Shown: positions 1-7,021 of the stretch, piece by piece
How positions within the stretch are numbered: position 1 is the stretch's first letter
Layout of the letters: the number at the start of each line of letters is the position of its first letter
Assembly: GCA_910586775.1 (NCBI GenBank)
Contig: CAJUJN010000081.1
Coordinates: 3,577 to 18,944 of the forward strand
Direction: 5' to 3'
DNA from: an uncultured Acetatifactor sp.
GTDB taxonomy: Bacteria > Bacillota > Clostridia > Lachnospirales > Lachnospiraceae
DNA length: 15,368 nucleotides
The notes under the pieces: generated by a model
The model's input: the letters and a program-made list of their open reading frames with translations, nothing else
Told to the model about the DNA's origin: nothing
The model's database searches: none
Made by a program: the position numbers and the translations under genes

Positions 1-196
1 AACTACCCCAGAGGAATAACGGACGCATGCTCCTGCGGCCGGGATTGCTCTGCGGGGAAAGGGTAGTGAATGGGGGCTTCGGAACTGGAAAACAGCAGCC
101 CCCATGAACTACCCCAGAGGAATAACGGACGCATGCTCCTGCGGCCGGGATTGCTCTGCGGAGAAATGGTAGTGAATGGGGGCTTCGGAACTGGAA
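1..196 (+). repeat. Tandem 106-bp structured repeat ahead of uppS (locus A)
   Basis: One full unit (1-106) is followed by a second that stops in its loop (107-196) and continues into the uppS ribosome binding site. In unit 1 the arm GGGTAGTGAATGGGGGCT (61-78) pairs with AGCCCCCATGAACTACCC (97-114), leaving a symmetric GA/GA internal loop; the terminal loop contains GGAACTGGAAAACAGC. An outer stem ATTGCTCT/AGAGGAAT (one mismatch) closes around it. The linker carries ACGGACGCATGC, three pyrimidines, then TGCGGCCGGGA. The second unit differs at only a few bases. The element probably starts before the window, because base 1 falls inside a 3' arm. It has no coding sense of its own. The same architecture with other stem sequences occurs at 957-1246. 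Confidence 0.9.
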
Positions 197-211
197 TAGG
201 AGGAGTAAAGT

Positions 212-931
212 ATGGGCGAAGAACTGAAAATGCCCCGGCATGTGGCAATCATTCTGGACGGAAACGGAAGATGGGCCAAGGCAAAGGGCATGCCCCGGAA
301 TTACGGACATGTACAGGGAGCGAAGACAGTAGAAACCATCTGCGAGGACGCGTACAAGATGGGGATTCAGTATCTGACGGTATACGCCTTTTCCACGGAG
401 AACTGGAGCCGTCCCAAAGACGAGGTGGACGCCCTGATGAAGCTTCTGCGCAATTACATGAAGACCTGCCTGAAGACTGCGGAGAAAAACCGCATGTGTG
501 TCAGGGTTCTGGGGGAGAAATCCCGTCTTGACGAGGATATCCGCACCAGGATCCAGGAGCTGGAGGAGGCGACAAAGAACAACGACGGCCTCCATTTTCA
601 GATTGCCATCAATTACGGCGGCAGGGACGAGATTGTCAGGGCATCCAGGAAGCTTGCCCGGGCCGTGGCAGCCGGGGAACTGAGACCGGAAGACATTACG
701 GAGGACACTGTGAGCAATCTGCTGGATACCGCCGGGATACCGGAGCCAGATCTGCTGATCCGCACCTGTAACGAACAGCGGCTGTCCAATTTCCTCCTGT
801 GGCAGCTTGCCTACACGGAATTCTATATCACGCCTGTGGCCTGGCCGGATTTCACCAAAAAAGAATTGATAAAAGCCGTGGAAGCATATAATCATAGAGA
901 CAGGAAACTGGGCGGACTGAAAGCCGAATAA
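212..931 (+). CDS. uppS: Isoprenyl transferase (undecaprenyl diphosphate synthase)
   Basis: This cis-prenyltransferase condenses isopentenyl diphosphate units onto farnesyl diphosphate to give the C55 lipid carrier for peptidoglycan and teichoic acid. Its 239 residues are normal for the family. HVAIILDGNGRWAK (residues 10-23) contains the catalytic Asp16 and phosphate-binding loop. His33 lies in the GH..G segment, FSTENW follows near residue 60, and Arg184, Arg190, Ser192 and Glu203 form the C-terminal substrate and metal site. The site usually reads RTSGEQRxSNF; here it is RTCNEQRLSNF, with Cys-Asn for Ser-Gly. The ATG at 212 has AGGAGG (198-203) 8 nt upstream, immediately after a truncated repeat unit. 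cdsA, dxr and rseP follow on the same strand, the usual Firmicutes order; frr would normally lie upstream, outside the window. Confidence 0.97.
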   Translation: MGEELKMPRHVAIILDGNGRWAKAKGMPRNYGHVQGAKTVETICEDAYKMGIQYLTVYAFSTENWSRPKDEVDALMKLLRNYMKTCLKTAEKNRMCVRVLGEKSRLDEDIRTRIQELEEATKNNDGLHFQIAINYGGRDEIVRASRKLARAVAAGELRPEDITEDTVSNLLDTAGIPEPDLLIRTCNEQRLSNFLLWQLAYTEFYITPVAWPDFTKKELIKAVEAYNHRDRKLGGLKAE

Positions 932-956
932 AATCAAAGCTAGCGAAGTGGCATCT

Positions 957-1246
957 GCCGGAAAACTTATGCCGGGGCCGGGAAACTTATGCCGGGAAAG
1001 GTACAGGAGGGACAGATGCGGAACTGGAAACAGCATCTGTCCCGCCGGTACCCATAAGTTTTACGGACGCATGCCCTTGCGGCCGGAAAACTTATGCCGG
1101 GAAAGGTACAGGAGGGACAGATGCGGAACTGGAAACAGCATCTGTCCCGCCGGTACCCATAAGTTTTACGGACGCATGCCCTTGCGGCCGGGAAACTTAT
1201 GCCGGGAAAGGTACAGGAGGGACAGATGCGGAACTGAAATAGGAGG
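957..1246 (+). repeat. Tandem 105-bp structured repeat ahead of cdsA (locus B)
   Basis: This fills most of the 323-bp gap between uppS and cdsA. The 9-mer AAACTTATG occurs at 963, 983, 1088 and 1193, the last three exactly 105 bp apart. Units at 983-1061 and 1088-1166 each fold into a segmented hairpin: AAACTTATG/CATAAGTTT outside, GGTAC/GGTACC in the middle, GGGACAGATGC/GCATCTGTCCC inside, and a loop GGAACTGGAAACA. A third unit keeps only the 5' half (1193-1236) and runs into AGGAGG, the cdsA ribosome binding site. The linker ACGGACGCATGC-YYY-TGCGGCCGGGA and the loop are shared with locus A, while the stems are not. A short extra piece at 957-976 repeats only the outer-arm region. Confidence 0.9.
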
Positions 1247-1254
1247 CACATACT

Positions 1255-2076
1255 ATGTTTTGGACCAGATTGGCCAGCGGCATTGTACTGCTGATCATTG
1301 CCATCGGCGCCATCAGCCTGGGCGGAATCCCTCTGGCGGCATTATTATGGATCATTTCCGTGATCGGATTCAGGGAGTTGACCAAAGCTCTCAAATGCAA
1401 TGCGGAAGGGGAGAGGATGAACGGGCTGGAGATTGTGGGAATGGCGGGAATTACCTGCTATTACCTGCTGGTATACTTTTCCGGAGCGCATACCTGGCTG
1501 TTGATGTGCATTGTGGGAGTGTTTTTGGCGGCTATGTTCGACTATGTGATCACTTTTCCGAAATATAATGCGTCTCAGGTCATGTCAGCGGTATTTTCCT
1601 TTTTGTACGCGCCGGTGCTATTGTCCTTCGTATATCAGACCCGCATGTGCGAACAGGGGATCTATATCGTGTGGATGATCCTGATCAGCTCCTGGGGATG
1701 CGATACCTGTGCTTATGCGGTGGGAAAGCTGATAGGAAAGAAGAAGGTTTTCCCGGTTTTAAGCCCTAAGAAATCGCTGGAGGGCTGCGTCGGCGGTGTG
1801 GCGGGAGCGGCGCTTCTGGGGTGGCTGTATGGATACTTCTTTGTGGAAAAGGCATTTCCGGATCAGCGTATCACCTGGATGATCGCTTTGATCTGTGCTG
1901 TGGGAGCGGTTATGAGTATGGTGGGGGATCTGGCGGCCTCCGCAGTCAAGCGGAATATGGAGATCAAGGATTACGGAAAGCTGATTCCCGGACACGGGGG
2001 GATTATGGACAGATTCGACAGCGTGATCGTAACTGCGCCGATGACTTACTTCCTGACGATCCTGATCCTTTTGTAA
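1255..2076 (+). CDS. cdsA: Phosphatidate cytidylyltransferase (CDP-diacylglycerol synthase)
   Basis: This membrane enzyme makes CDP-diacylglycerol from CTP and phosphatidic acid, the branch point for all phospholipids. Its 273 residues are mostly hydrophobic helices. The C-terminal signature spans about residues 224-255: GDLAASAVKR, then KDYGKLIPGHGG and DRFDS, with the Lys-Asp and Asp-x-x-Asp groups that bind metal and CTP. The ATG at 1255 lies 8 nt after AGGAGG (1241-1246), the same spacing as uppS, and that site is the continuation of the last unit of repeat B. It is followed by dxr after a 60-bp gap without an evident promoter, so co-transcription is likely. Confidence 0.96.
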   Translation: MFWTRLASGIVLLIIAIGAISLGGIPLAALLWIISVIGFRELTKALKCNAEGERMNGLEIVGMAGITCYYLLVYFSGAHTWLLMCIVGVFLAAMFDYVITFPKYNASQVMSAVFSFLYAPVLLSFVYQTRMCEQGIYIVWMILISSWGCDTCAYAVGKLIGKKKVFPVLSPKKSLEGCVGGVAGAALLGWLYGYFFVEKAFPDQRITWMIALICAVGAVMSMVGDLAASAVKRNMEIKDYGKLIPGHGGIMDRFDSVIVTAPMTYFLTILILL

Positions 2077-2136
2077 GAAAAGAAATCAGCCAATCGGGAA
2101 TCGATCTGCATAAAACGACGATAGAGGGAGTGGCAT

Positions 2137-3291
2137 ATGAAAAAGATAGCCGTTTTGGGTTCCACCGGTTCCATAGGTACCCAGACACTGGAGATTGTAC
2201 GGAACAATCCCGACTTACAGGCAGTGGCTCTGGCGGCCGGAAGCAATGTGGATAAAATGGAGGAGCAGATTCGGGAGTTTCATCCTCTTGCGGTATGCAT
2301 GTGGTCGGAGGAGGCTGCGGCAGATCTGCGCGCCAGAGTTTCCGACATGAATGTCAGAATTCTCTCCGGCATGGAAGGTTTGCTGGAAATTGCTGTTTTC
2401 CCCCAGAGTCAGGTATTGGTCACCGCCATTGTGGGAATGATTGGGATTAGGCCTACCATTGCCGCCATTGAGGCAGGAAAGGATATCGCTCTGGCAAATA
2501 AGGAGACACTGGTGACTGCGGGGCATATTATCATGCCGTTGGCAGAAAAGCATAATGTGGCTGTTTTGCCGGTTGACAGCGAACACAGTGCCATTTTTCA
2601 GTCATTAAACGGGGAGGCGGGAGGACGCAGCATAGAGAAGATTCTGCTGACGGCTTCGGGCGGTCCTTTCCGGGGCAGGAGCAGGCAGCAGCTGGAGCAT
2701 ATTCAGCCTGAGGATGCCCTGAAGCATCCCAACTGGACCATGGGGCGGAAGGTGACCATAGATTCTTCCACACTTGTCAATAAGGGGCTGGAAGTGATGG
2801 AAGCCAAATGGCTTTTTGGCGTGGAACTGGAGCAGATTCAGGTTGTGATTCATCCGCAGAGCATTGTCCATTCCGCCGTGCAGTTTGTGGACGGCGCCAT
2901 TATTGCGCAGCTCGGCGTGCCGGATATGAAGCTTCCGATCCAGTATGCTCTCTTTTATCCCGACAGGAGGCCCATGGGAGGGAAGCGGGTGGATTTGTTT
3001 GAGCTGGGGCAGCTTACCTTTGAAAAACCGGATACGGATACCTTTCAGGGTCTGGCGCTGGCATATCAGGCGGCCCGTATGGGGGGGAGCATGCCCACGG
3101 TTTATAATGCCGCAAATGAAATGGCAGTGAAATTGTTCCTGGAACGCAGACTTTCGTTTCCGGGGATCACGGAATGCATCGGGGAGGCGATGGCCCGGCA
3201 TCGAATCATTGAAGTGCCTGCCGTGGAGGAAATACTGGAGACGGAGAAGCTGACTTATGAATATATTCTGAAAAAAGAACATATTTGTTGA
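2137..3291 (+). CDS. dxr: 1-deoxy-D-xylulose 5-phosphate reductoisomerase
   Basis: This enzyme converts DXP to 2-C-methyl-D-erythritol 4-phosphate with NADPH, the committed step of the MEP isoprenoid pathway that feeds UppS. At 384 residues it is full length. The NADPH-binding GSTGSIG is at residues 8-14 and ALANKETLV follows near residue 115. The metal ligands lie in DSEHS (Asp147, Glu149) and in NKGLE (residues 215-219, Glu219). SGGPF and MGRKVTIDSSTLVNKG form the substrate loop region, and HPQSIVHS follows. The start is supported by GAGGGAG shortly before the ATG (GAGGGAGTGGCATATG). The C-terminal helical domain (VYNAANE) is intact. Confidence 0.97.
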   Translation: MKKIAVLGSTGSIGTQTLEIVRNNPDLQAVALAAGSNVDKMEEQIREFHPLAVCMWSEEAAADLRARVSDMNVRILSGMEGLLEIAVFPQSQVLVTAIVGMIGIRPTIAAIEAGKDIALANKETLVTAGHIIMPLAEKHNVAVLPVDSEHSAIFQSLNGEAGGRSIEKILLTASGGPFRGRSRQQLEHIQPEDALKHPNWTMGRKVTIDSSTLVNKGLEVMEAKWLFGVELEQIQVVIHPQSIVHSAVQFVDGAIIAQLGVPDMKLPIQYALFYPDRRPMGGKRVDLFELGQLTFEKPDTDTFQGLALAYQAARMGGSMPTVYNAANEMAVKLFLERRLSFPGITECIGEAMARHRIIEVPAVEEILETEKLTYEYILKKEHIC

Positions 3292-3388
3292 CGATTGTAC
3301 GTAAAAGCGGGCATTTTGCGGCGCAGTACAGAATATGGCTGACAGGAATACTCGCGAATCTATAGCAGGAAGGACTGGAGCATTAGAG

Positions 3389-4453
3389 ATGACCTTGATT
3401 TTGTTCATTATCATATTTGGAGTAGTGGTGATCGCTCACGAATTCGGACATTTTCTCCTGGCAAAGGCCAACGGCATCCATGTGGTGGAATTTGCGGTGG
3501 GAATGGGGCCTACACTCTGTTCCTTTCAGAAGAAAGGCACAAAATATTCCCTGAAGCTGTTTCCCATCGGCGGAGCCTGTATGTTTGAGGGCGAGGACGG
3601 CCTGCTGACAAAGGAGGGGGAGAGCAGCGAGGGTTCCTTTTTGAATGCGTCTGTCTGGGGAAGAATTTCCACGGTGGTGGCGGGACCGGTGTTTAACTTT
3701 ATCCTGGCCTTTTTCATAGCTTTGATTATGGTGAGCATGACGGATTATGTGGCGATTCGTGACCCTGTTGCCACTGAGGTGGCAGAAGGAGGCGGAGCGG
3801 AAGCAGCCGGTTTGCAGGACGGAGACCGCATTATTTCCATCAATGGGGAGAAAATCTGTCTGTATCAGGAGATTTCCCTCTATATGCAGGCCAGTTACCG
3901 GGGCGGTGACCTGGAAGTGGTCTATGAGCGGGACGGAACTAAGTACACGACCACTTTGACACCTCAGTATGACGAGGCTTCCGGAATCTACCTGCTGGGC
4001 GTGATGAATGCCGATTTTGTGGAACCCAGGGGGATTGATACCCTGAAATATGCCTGGTATGAGATGCGCTATTCTGTGAAGGCCACCTACAAAAGCCTGG
4101 GTATGATCTTCCGCGGAAAGGTCAGCCGCCAGGATGTAGCCGGACCTGTGGGTATCGCCGTGAATGTGGTGGGCAAAACCTATGACGAGGCCAAAAACTA
4201 TGGCTGGCAGAGTGTTTTCCTGAGTATGCTGAATATTACGCTGATGCTTTCGGTGAACCTGGGAATACTGAATCTCCTTCCGGTCCCGGCCCTGGACGGC
4301 GGAAGGCTGGTATTTCTGCTGGTGGAGGTCATCCGGGGCAAGCCGGTTCCGCCGGAGAAAGAGGGCATGGTCCATTTTGTGGGATTGATGTTTTTTATGG
4401 TGCTGATGGTATTTATCTTCTTTAATGATCTGTCTAATATTTTCATGAAATAG
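3389..4453 (+). CDS. rseP: RIP metalloprotease RseP (site-2 protease)
   Basis: This intramembrane zinc protease of the RseP/RasP/YluC family in other bacteria cleaves anti-sigma factors and leftover signal peptides. The zinc motif HEFGH is at residues 17-21 in the first membrane helix. A second helix contains AGPVFNF, a PDZ domain follows at about residues 125-200 (AAGLQDGDRIISING), and the C-terminal helix carries NLLPVPALDGG with the third zinc ligand Asp303. An in-frame ATG at 3335 would add 18 polar residues but has no ribosome binding site. ATG 3389 has GGAG 8 nt upstream and puts the first helix at the N terminus, as in the family, giving 354 residues. It follows dxr by 97 bp and is probably the last gene of the operon. 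Confidence 0.95.
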   Translation: MTLILFIIIFGVVVIAHEFGHFLLAKANGIHVVEFAVGMGPTLCSFQKKGTKYSLKLFPIGGACMFEGEDGLLTKEGESSEGSFLNASVWGRISTVVAGPVFNFILAFFIALIMVSMTDYVAIRDPVATEVAEGGGAEAAGLQDGDRIISINGEKICLYQEISLYMQASYRGGDLEVVYERDGTKYTTTLTPQYDEASGIYLLGVMNADFVEPRGIDTLKYAWYEMRYSVKATYKSLGMIFRGKVSRQDVAGPVGIAVNVVGKTYDEAKNYGWQSVFLSMLNITLMLSVNLGILNLLPVPALDGGRLVFLLVEVIRGKPVPPEKEGMVHFVGLMFFMVLMVFIFFNDLSNIFMK

Positions 4454-4682
4454 TGTTTTTGCACGCTTCGGTCAGTCCGGGTGGCTGGCCGGAGGGTTTA
4501 CAGTCTGTTACGATTCGTGTTTCCGTAAGTTTCGACGGAATATCAAAAATATTTCTACAGAATTCGGTTTATTACATGCAGATGAACAAAATCCGATATC
4601 GGGGAATGAAAATAGAATAAAGTAGTACCTGCAGGGGGGCGCAGGGCGGTTCCTGTGGGTGGGAGAGGATGTGCTGTAAAGG
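4454..4682 (+). other. Intergenic stretch between rseP and kinase
   Basis: There is no gene here. Two small hairpins are visible: TCCGG/CCGGA around an 8-nt loop near 4478-4495, and TTCCGT/ACGGAA around 8 nt near 4522-4541. Neither has a following T run, so neither is a convincing terminator. A perfect 10-bp palindrome CCGATATCGG lies at 4593-4602. No clear sigma-A promoter was found. Confidence 0.5.
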
Positions 4683-5561
4683 ATGCGTAAAGGAAGGGAG
4701 GAACAAAAGAGGAAAGCGGATTCCCTGGGCAGGCTGATCCTGGGAAAGAAGGGGTATCACTGCGGCAGGCTGCTCGGAAAAGGCGCATTTTCCAGGGTTT
4801 ACTATGTGGAAGGAAAGGATGACCTGGTCTGTGCCTGCAAAGTCAGTGAAAATGTGAAGCTGCTGGAACGGGAGGCCCGGGTCATGGCGGTGCTGGAGCA
4901 TCCGCTGTTTCCAAAATACTTTGGATTCTGGCGGGAGGCCGGGCTGGGCTTCCTGCTCGGTGAATATGTGCCGGGCTGTACCATGGAAGAAATGCTGGCG
5001 CGGAGGGGACATTTTACAATGGGACAGACAATCCGTACGGGCCTGGCATTGGCGGAAGGACTGCAGTATCTGCATGAGAGGCCGGAACGTTTTCTGTTTC
5101 GGGATGTGAAGCCTTCCAATATCATGATTCGGCAGGACGGGAGCGTGAAGCTGATTGATTTCGGCTGCGTATGTTCCAGGAATGATCGGATATCTTCCCG
5201 GGCGGGAACGCCGGACTATGCGGCACCGGAACAGCTGGAAGGATACGGGGAGCTGACACCGTCCTGCGATGTGTACGGCCTGGGGAAGACGCTGGAGGCG
5301 ATGCTTGGAGAAGGCGTACAATTCAGGCAGAACTGTCTTCTTGGGGGAAAAACAGCGCTGCGTCCTCAGAATTTCCGAAGGAGAAAACATTTGATGGGGC
5401 GGCAGGGCCGCATTGCGGAGAGTATGGCGGGAAGAAAGAAGAGAAAGCAGATTGTGCGGTTTCTGGATGCATGTACCAGAAGGGAGGCTGCGGAACGGAT
5501 TCCGGATATGGAGCAGGCACGTCTGCTGCTTGGGCAGTTTGCTGTTAAAAAGGAACGGTAA
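4683..5561 (+). CDS. Soluble Hanks-type serine/threonine protein kinase
   Basis: This is a eukaryotic-like protein kinase of 292 residues with no membrane helix and no PASTA repeats, so it is not a standard PrkC/PknB receptor. The glycine loop GKGAFSRVY is at residues 32-40, the ATP lysine is Lys53 in ACKVS, and the helix-C glutamate is probably Glu64. The catalytic loop is FRDVKPSN (139-146; Phe replaces the usual His of HRD, Asp141 and Asn146 kept). DFG is at 159-161 and the activation segment ends GTPDYAAPEQ (175-184). The C-lobe is short and basic at its end. A stop codon just upstream makes ATG 4683 the first possible ATG start; the nearest purine-rich site, GGGAGAGG (4661-4668), is 14 nt away, so translation may be weak. 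The substrate is unknown. It lies 229 bp after rseP. Confidence 0.88.
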   Translation: MRKGREEQKRKADSLGRLILGKKGYHCGRLLGKGAFSRVYYVEGKDDLVCACKVSENVKLLEREARVMAVLEHPLFPKYFGFWREAGLGFLLGEYVPGCTMEEMLARRGHFTMGQTIRTGLALAEGLQYLHERPERFLFRDVKPSNIMIRQDGSVKLIDFGCVCSRNDRISSRAGTPDYAAPEQLEGYGELTPSCDVYGLGKTLEAMLGEGVQFRQNCLLGGKTALRPQNFRRRKHLMGRQGRIAESMAGRKKRKQIVRFLDACTRREAAERIPDMEQARLLLGQFAVKKER

Positions 5562-5748
5562 CAGGGGCAAAAAGGAAGCAGGAATATGTCTGAATGATAT
5601 CAGCGATTTGTTATTCTGCTGTTCGTGTGAATGCAGAGTATATTGTTACCTGTAAAGTCAGACGTTTCAAACATGCTGAGATAACGGCTGCAGCGCCGGA
5701 TGCTTTTGTAAAGATATAAAACAAAGTATAGAAAATCCCCGATTATGG

Positions 5749-5777
5749 TTGAAGAATTTGTATGAAGAGTTTATAAT
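5749..5777 (+). promoter_or_regulatory. Sigma-A-type promoter for fsa
   Basis: TTGAAG (5749-5754) and a perfect TATAAT (5772-5777) are separated by exactly 17 nt. The predicted transcription start is near 5784, giving a leader of about 107 nt before the fsa ATG. The upstream stretch 5562-5748 has no recognisable gene. Confidence 0.8.
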
Positions 5778-5783
5778 AAAAAT

Positions 5784-5839
5784 GTCCGGACAAGCGGGAG
5801 AAGCGGCTGCGTATTTTTCCGGCCGCAGCGCTTTCGGAC
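5784..5839 (+). promoter_or_regulatory. Structured 5' leader of fsa
   Basis: From about the predicted first transcribed base, GTCCG (5784-5788) pairs with CGGAC (5835-5839). Inside it, AGCGGCTGCG (5802-5811) pairs with CGCAGCGCT (5824-5832) with one bulged G. No T run follows, so this is more likely a stabilising 5' hairpin or a regulatory leader than a terminator. It is not a riboswitch class that I recognise. Confidence 0.55.
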
Positions 5840-5890
5840 AATTTGGGAAAGATGCATATGAAGAGAGTGAAAAAAGGAGGAGAACAGGAG

Positions 5891-6544
5891 ATGCGTTTTT
5901 TTATTGACACAGCAAAGGTAGAGGATATCAGGAAAGCAAATGACATGGGTGTCATCTGTGGTGTTACCACCAACCCGTCCCTGATTGCAAAGGAAGGCAG
6001 AGTATTCGAGGAAGTTATCGCGGAGATTGCTTCCATCGTTGACGGACCTATCAGCGGTGAGGTGAAGGCTACCACCACGGATGCAGAGGGCATGATCAAA
6101 GAGGGCAGGGAAATTGCCGGGATTCATCCCAATATGGTAGTAAAGATTCCCATGACAGCGGAAGGCTTAAAGGCCTGCAAGGCTCTTTCTGCTGAAGGTA
6201 TCAAGGTAAATGTGACCCTGATTTTCACATCCAATCAGGCTCTGCTGGCAGCCCGTGCCGGTGCGGCATTCGTGTCACCTTTCCTGGGACGCCTGGACGA
6301 TATCAGCCAGAGAGGCGTAGACCTGATCCGCGAGATTTCCGATATCTTTGCCATGACGGACCTTGATACCGAGATTATAGCTGCAAGTGTACGCAATCCC
6401 GTTCATGTAACCGACTGCGCACTGGCCGGAGCAGATATCGCGACTGTTCCTTACGGTGTCATTGAGCAGATGGTGAAGCACCCGCTGACCGATGCAGGGA
6501 TTGCAAAATTCCAGGCTGACTACAGGGCTGTGTTCGGCGATTAA
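5891..6544 (+). CDS. fsa: Transaldolase-like fructose-6-phosphate aldolase
   Basis: This class I Schiff-base aldolase belongs to the small TalC/FSA branch of transaldolases. It acts in the cytoplasm on fructose 6-phosphate cleavage or on transaldolase exchange; sequence alone does not separate the two. Its 217 residues fit the subfamily and form a single TIM barrel. Asp6 (FFIDTA), GVTTNPSLI (24-32) and the Schiff-base Lys85 in VVKIPMT are at the positions expected from E. coli FSA. NVTLIFTSNQALLAARAGA, SPFLGRLDD and ASVRNP follow in order. An in-frame ATG at 5843 exists, but ATG 5891 has AGGAGG (5875-5880) 10 nt upstream and begins the conserved fold. It has its own promoter and terminator, so it is probably monocistronic. 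Confidence 0.93.
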   Translation: MRFFIDTAKVEDIRKANDMGVICGVTTNPSLIAKEGRVFEEVIAEIASIVDGPISGEVKATTTDAEGMIKEGREIAGIHPNMVVKIPMTAEGLKACKALSAEGIKVNVTLIFTSNQALLAARAGAAFVSPFLGRLDDISQRGVDLIREISDIFAMTDLDTEIIAASVRNPVHVTDCALAGADIATVPYGVIEQMVKHPLTDAGIAKFQADYRAVFGD

Positions 6545-6566
6545 GGAAGTGGTCAAGACCAATTCT

Positions 6567-6589
6567 TTCGAAATCAGCTTCGAATTTTT
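6567..6589 (+). terminator. Probable fsa terminator
   Basis: TTCGAA (6567-6572) pairs with a second TTCGAA (6579-6584) around a 6-nt loop and is followed directly by TTTTT. The stem is short and AT-containing. It lies 22 bp after the fsa stop codon. Confidence 0.5.
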
Positions 6590-6620
6590 ACAGCATTACT
6601 TGTGACTGCCGATGAAAAAA

Positions 6621-6660
6621 GCCGCCTCACCGCTGACACGCAGGTCAGCGGCGGAGCGGC
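6621..6660. terminator. Bidirectional terminator between fsa and the spore-protein gene
   Basis: A two-part stem has GCCGC/GCGGC outside, CCGCTGA/TCAGCGG inside, and a loop of 8 nt. Six A residues precede it (six U on the minus-strand transcript), making it a good terminator for the spore-protein gene 52 bp upstream on that strand. On the plus strand TTTCCGTTT follows, a weaker tract that could back up the fsa terminator. Confidence 0.85.
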
Positions 6661-6711
6661 TTTCCGTTTCATTGCCTTATTTTATTTATCAGCAATTCTG
6701 CAGGTCAGATC

Positions 6712-6912
6712 TTATTTCATCTGCTCTTCCTGCTTTTTGATCATACGACGAACCATCTCGCCGCCGATGGAACCGGCTTCACGGGAAGTCAGATCACCGT
6801 TGTAACCTTCCTTCAGGTTTACGCCAAGCTCAGATGCAACCTCGGTCTTAAAACGATCCATTGCTGCCTTTGCTTCAGGTACCTCTACTCTGTTACTTCT
6901 GCTGTCGGACAT
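6712..6912 (-). CDS. Alpha/beta-type small acid-soluble spore protein
   Basis: This is a DNA-binding protein of the dormant spore that protects DNA and is degraded on germination for amino acids. Its 66 residues include both conserved family blocks. The germination protease (GPR) recognition region is TEVASEL (residues 23-29), with cleavage expected after Glu24. The C-terminal block reads GYNGDLTSREAGSIGGEMV, followed by RRMI. A near-perfect ribosome binding site GGAGGTGA (6918-6925, minus strand) precedes the ATG. A sigma-G-type promoter lies about 110 bp upstream, with a long hairpin in between. It is convergent with fsa and shares the terminator region. Its presence supports a spore-forming host. 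Confidence 0.96.
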   Translation of the reverse strand: MSDSRSNRVEVPEAKAAMDRFKTEVASELGVNLKEGYNGDLTSREAGSIGGEMVRRMIKKQEEQMK

Positions 6913-6947
6913 TTATTTCACCTCCATTCTATCTGATGTTAATATCT

Positions 6948-6986
6948 ATCTTCAAGATAAGTGCCGCATGCACCTATCCTGAAGAT
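6948..6986 (-). promoter_or_regulatory. Long hairpin in the leader of the spore-protein mRNA
   Basis: Arms 6948-6964 and 6970-6986 are 17 nt each around a 5-nt loop, with 15 standard pairs. The other two positions are G-U pairs only when transcribed from the minus strand; on the plus strand they would be A-C mismatches. This suggests the RNA that matters is the spore-protein leader. The hairpin ends about 23 nt before the ribosome binding site. Confidence 0.7.
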
Positions 6987-7021
6987 TCAGTTTAAGTGTT
7001 TGCTGCAACTTATCTTGGTCT

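Noticed and set aside
1..1246. CRISPR array
   Set aside because: The units are directly adjacent copies of 105-106 bp with no unique spacers and no cas genes.
948..1568. 206-codon + strand frame across repeat B
   Set aside because: It translates the repeat into an internally duplicated peptide and then overlaps cdsA in another frame; cdsA is the real gene.
2605..4375. Long minus-strand frames opposite dxr and rseP
   Set aside because: They lack ribosome binding sites and family resemblance and lie antisense to well-conserved genes.
4478..4541. Terminator after rseP
   Set aside because: The two small stems have no T run, so the end of the operon is not established.
4593..4602. Operator at CCGATATCGG
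   Set aside because: A single 10-bp palindrome without a promoter or a second copy could be chance.
4572..5570. 332-codon minus-strand frame opposite the kinase
   Set aside because: The plus strand encodes all kinase motifs in order; the opposite frame is compositional.
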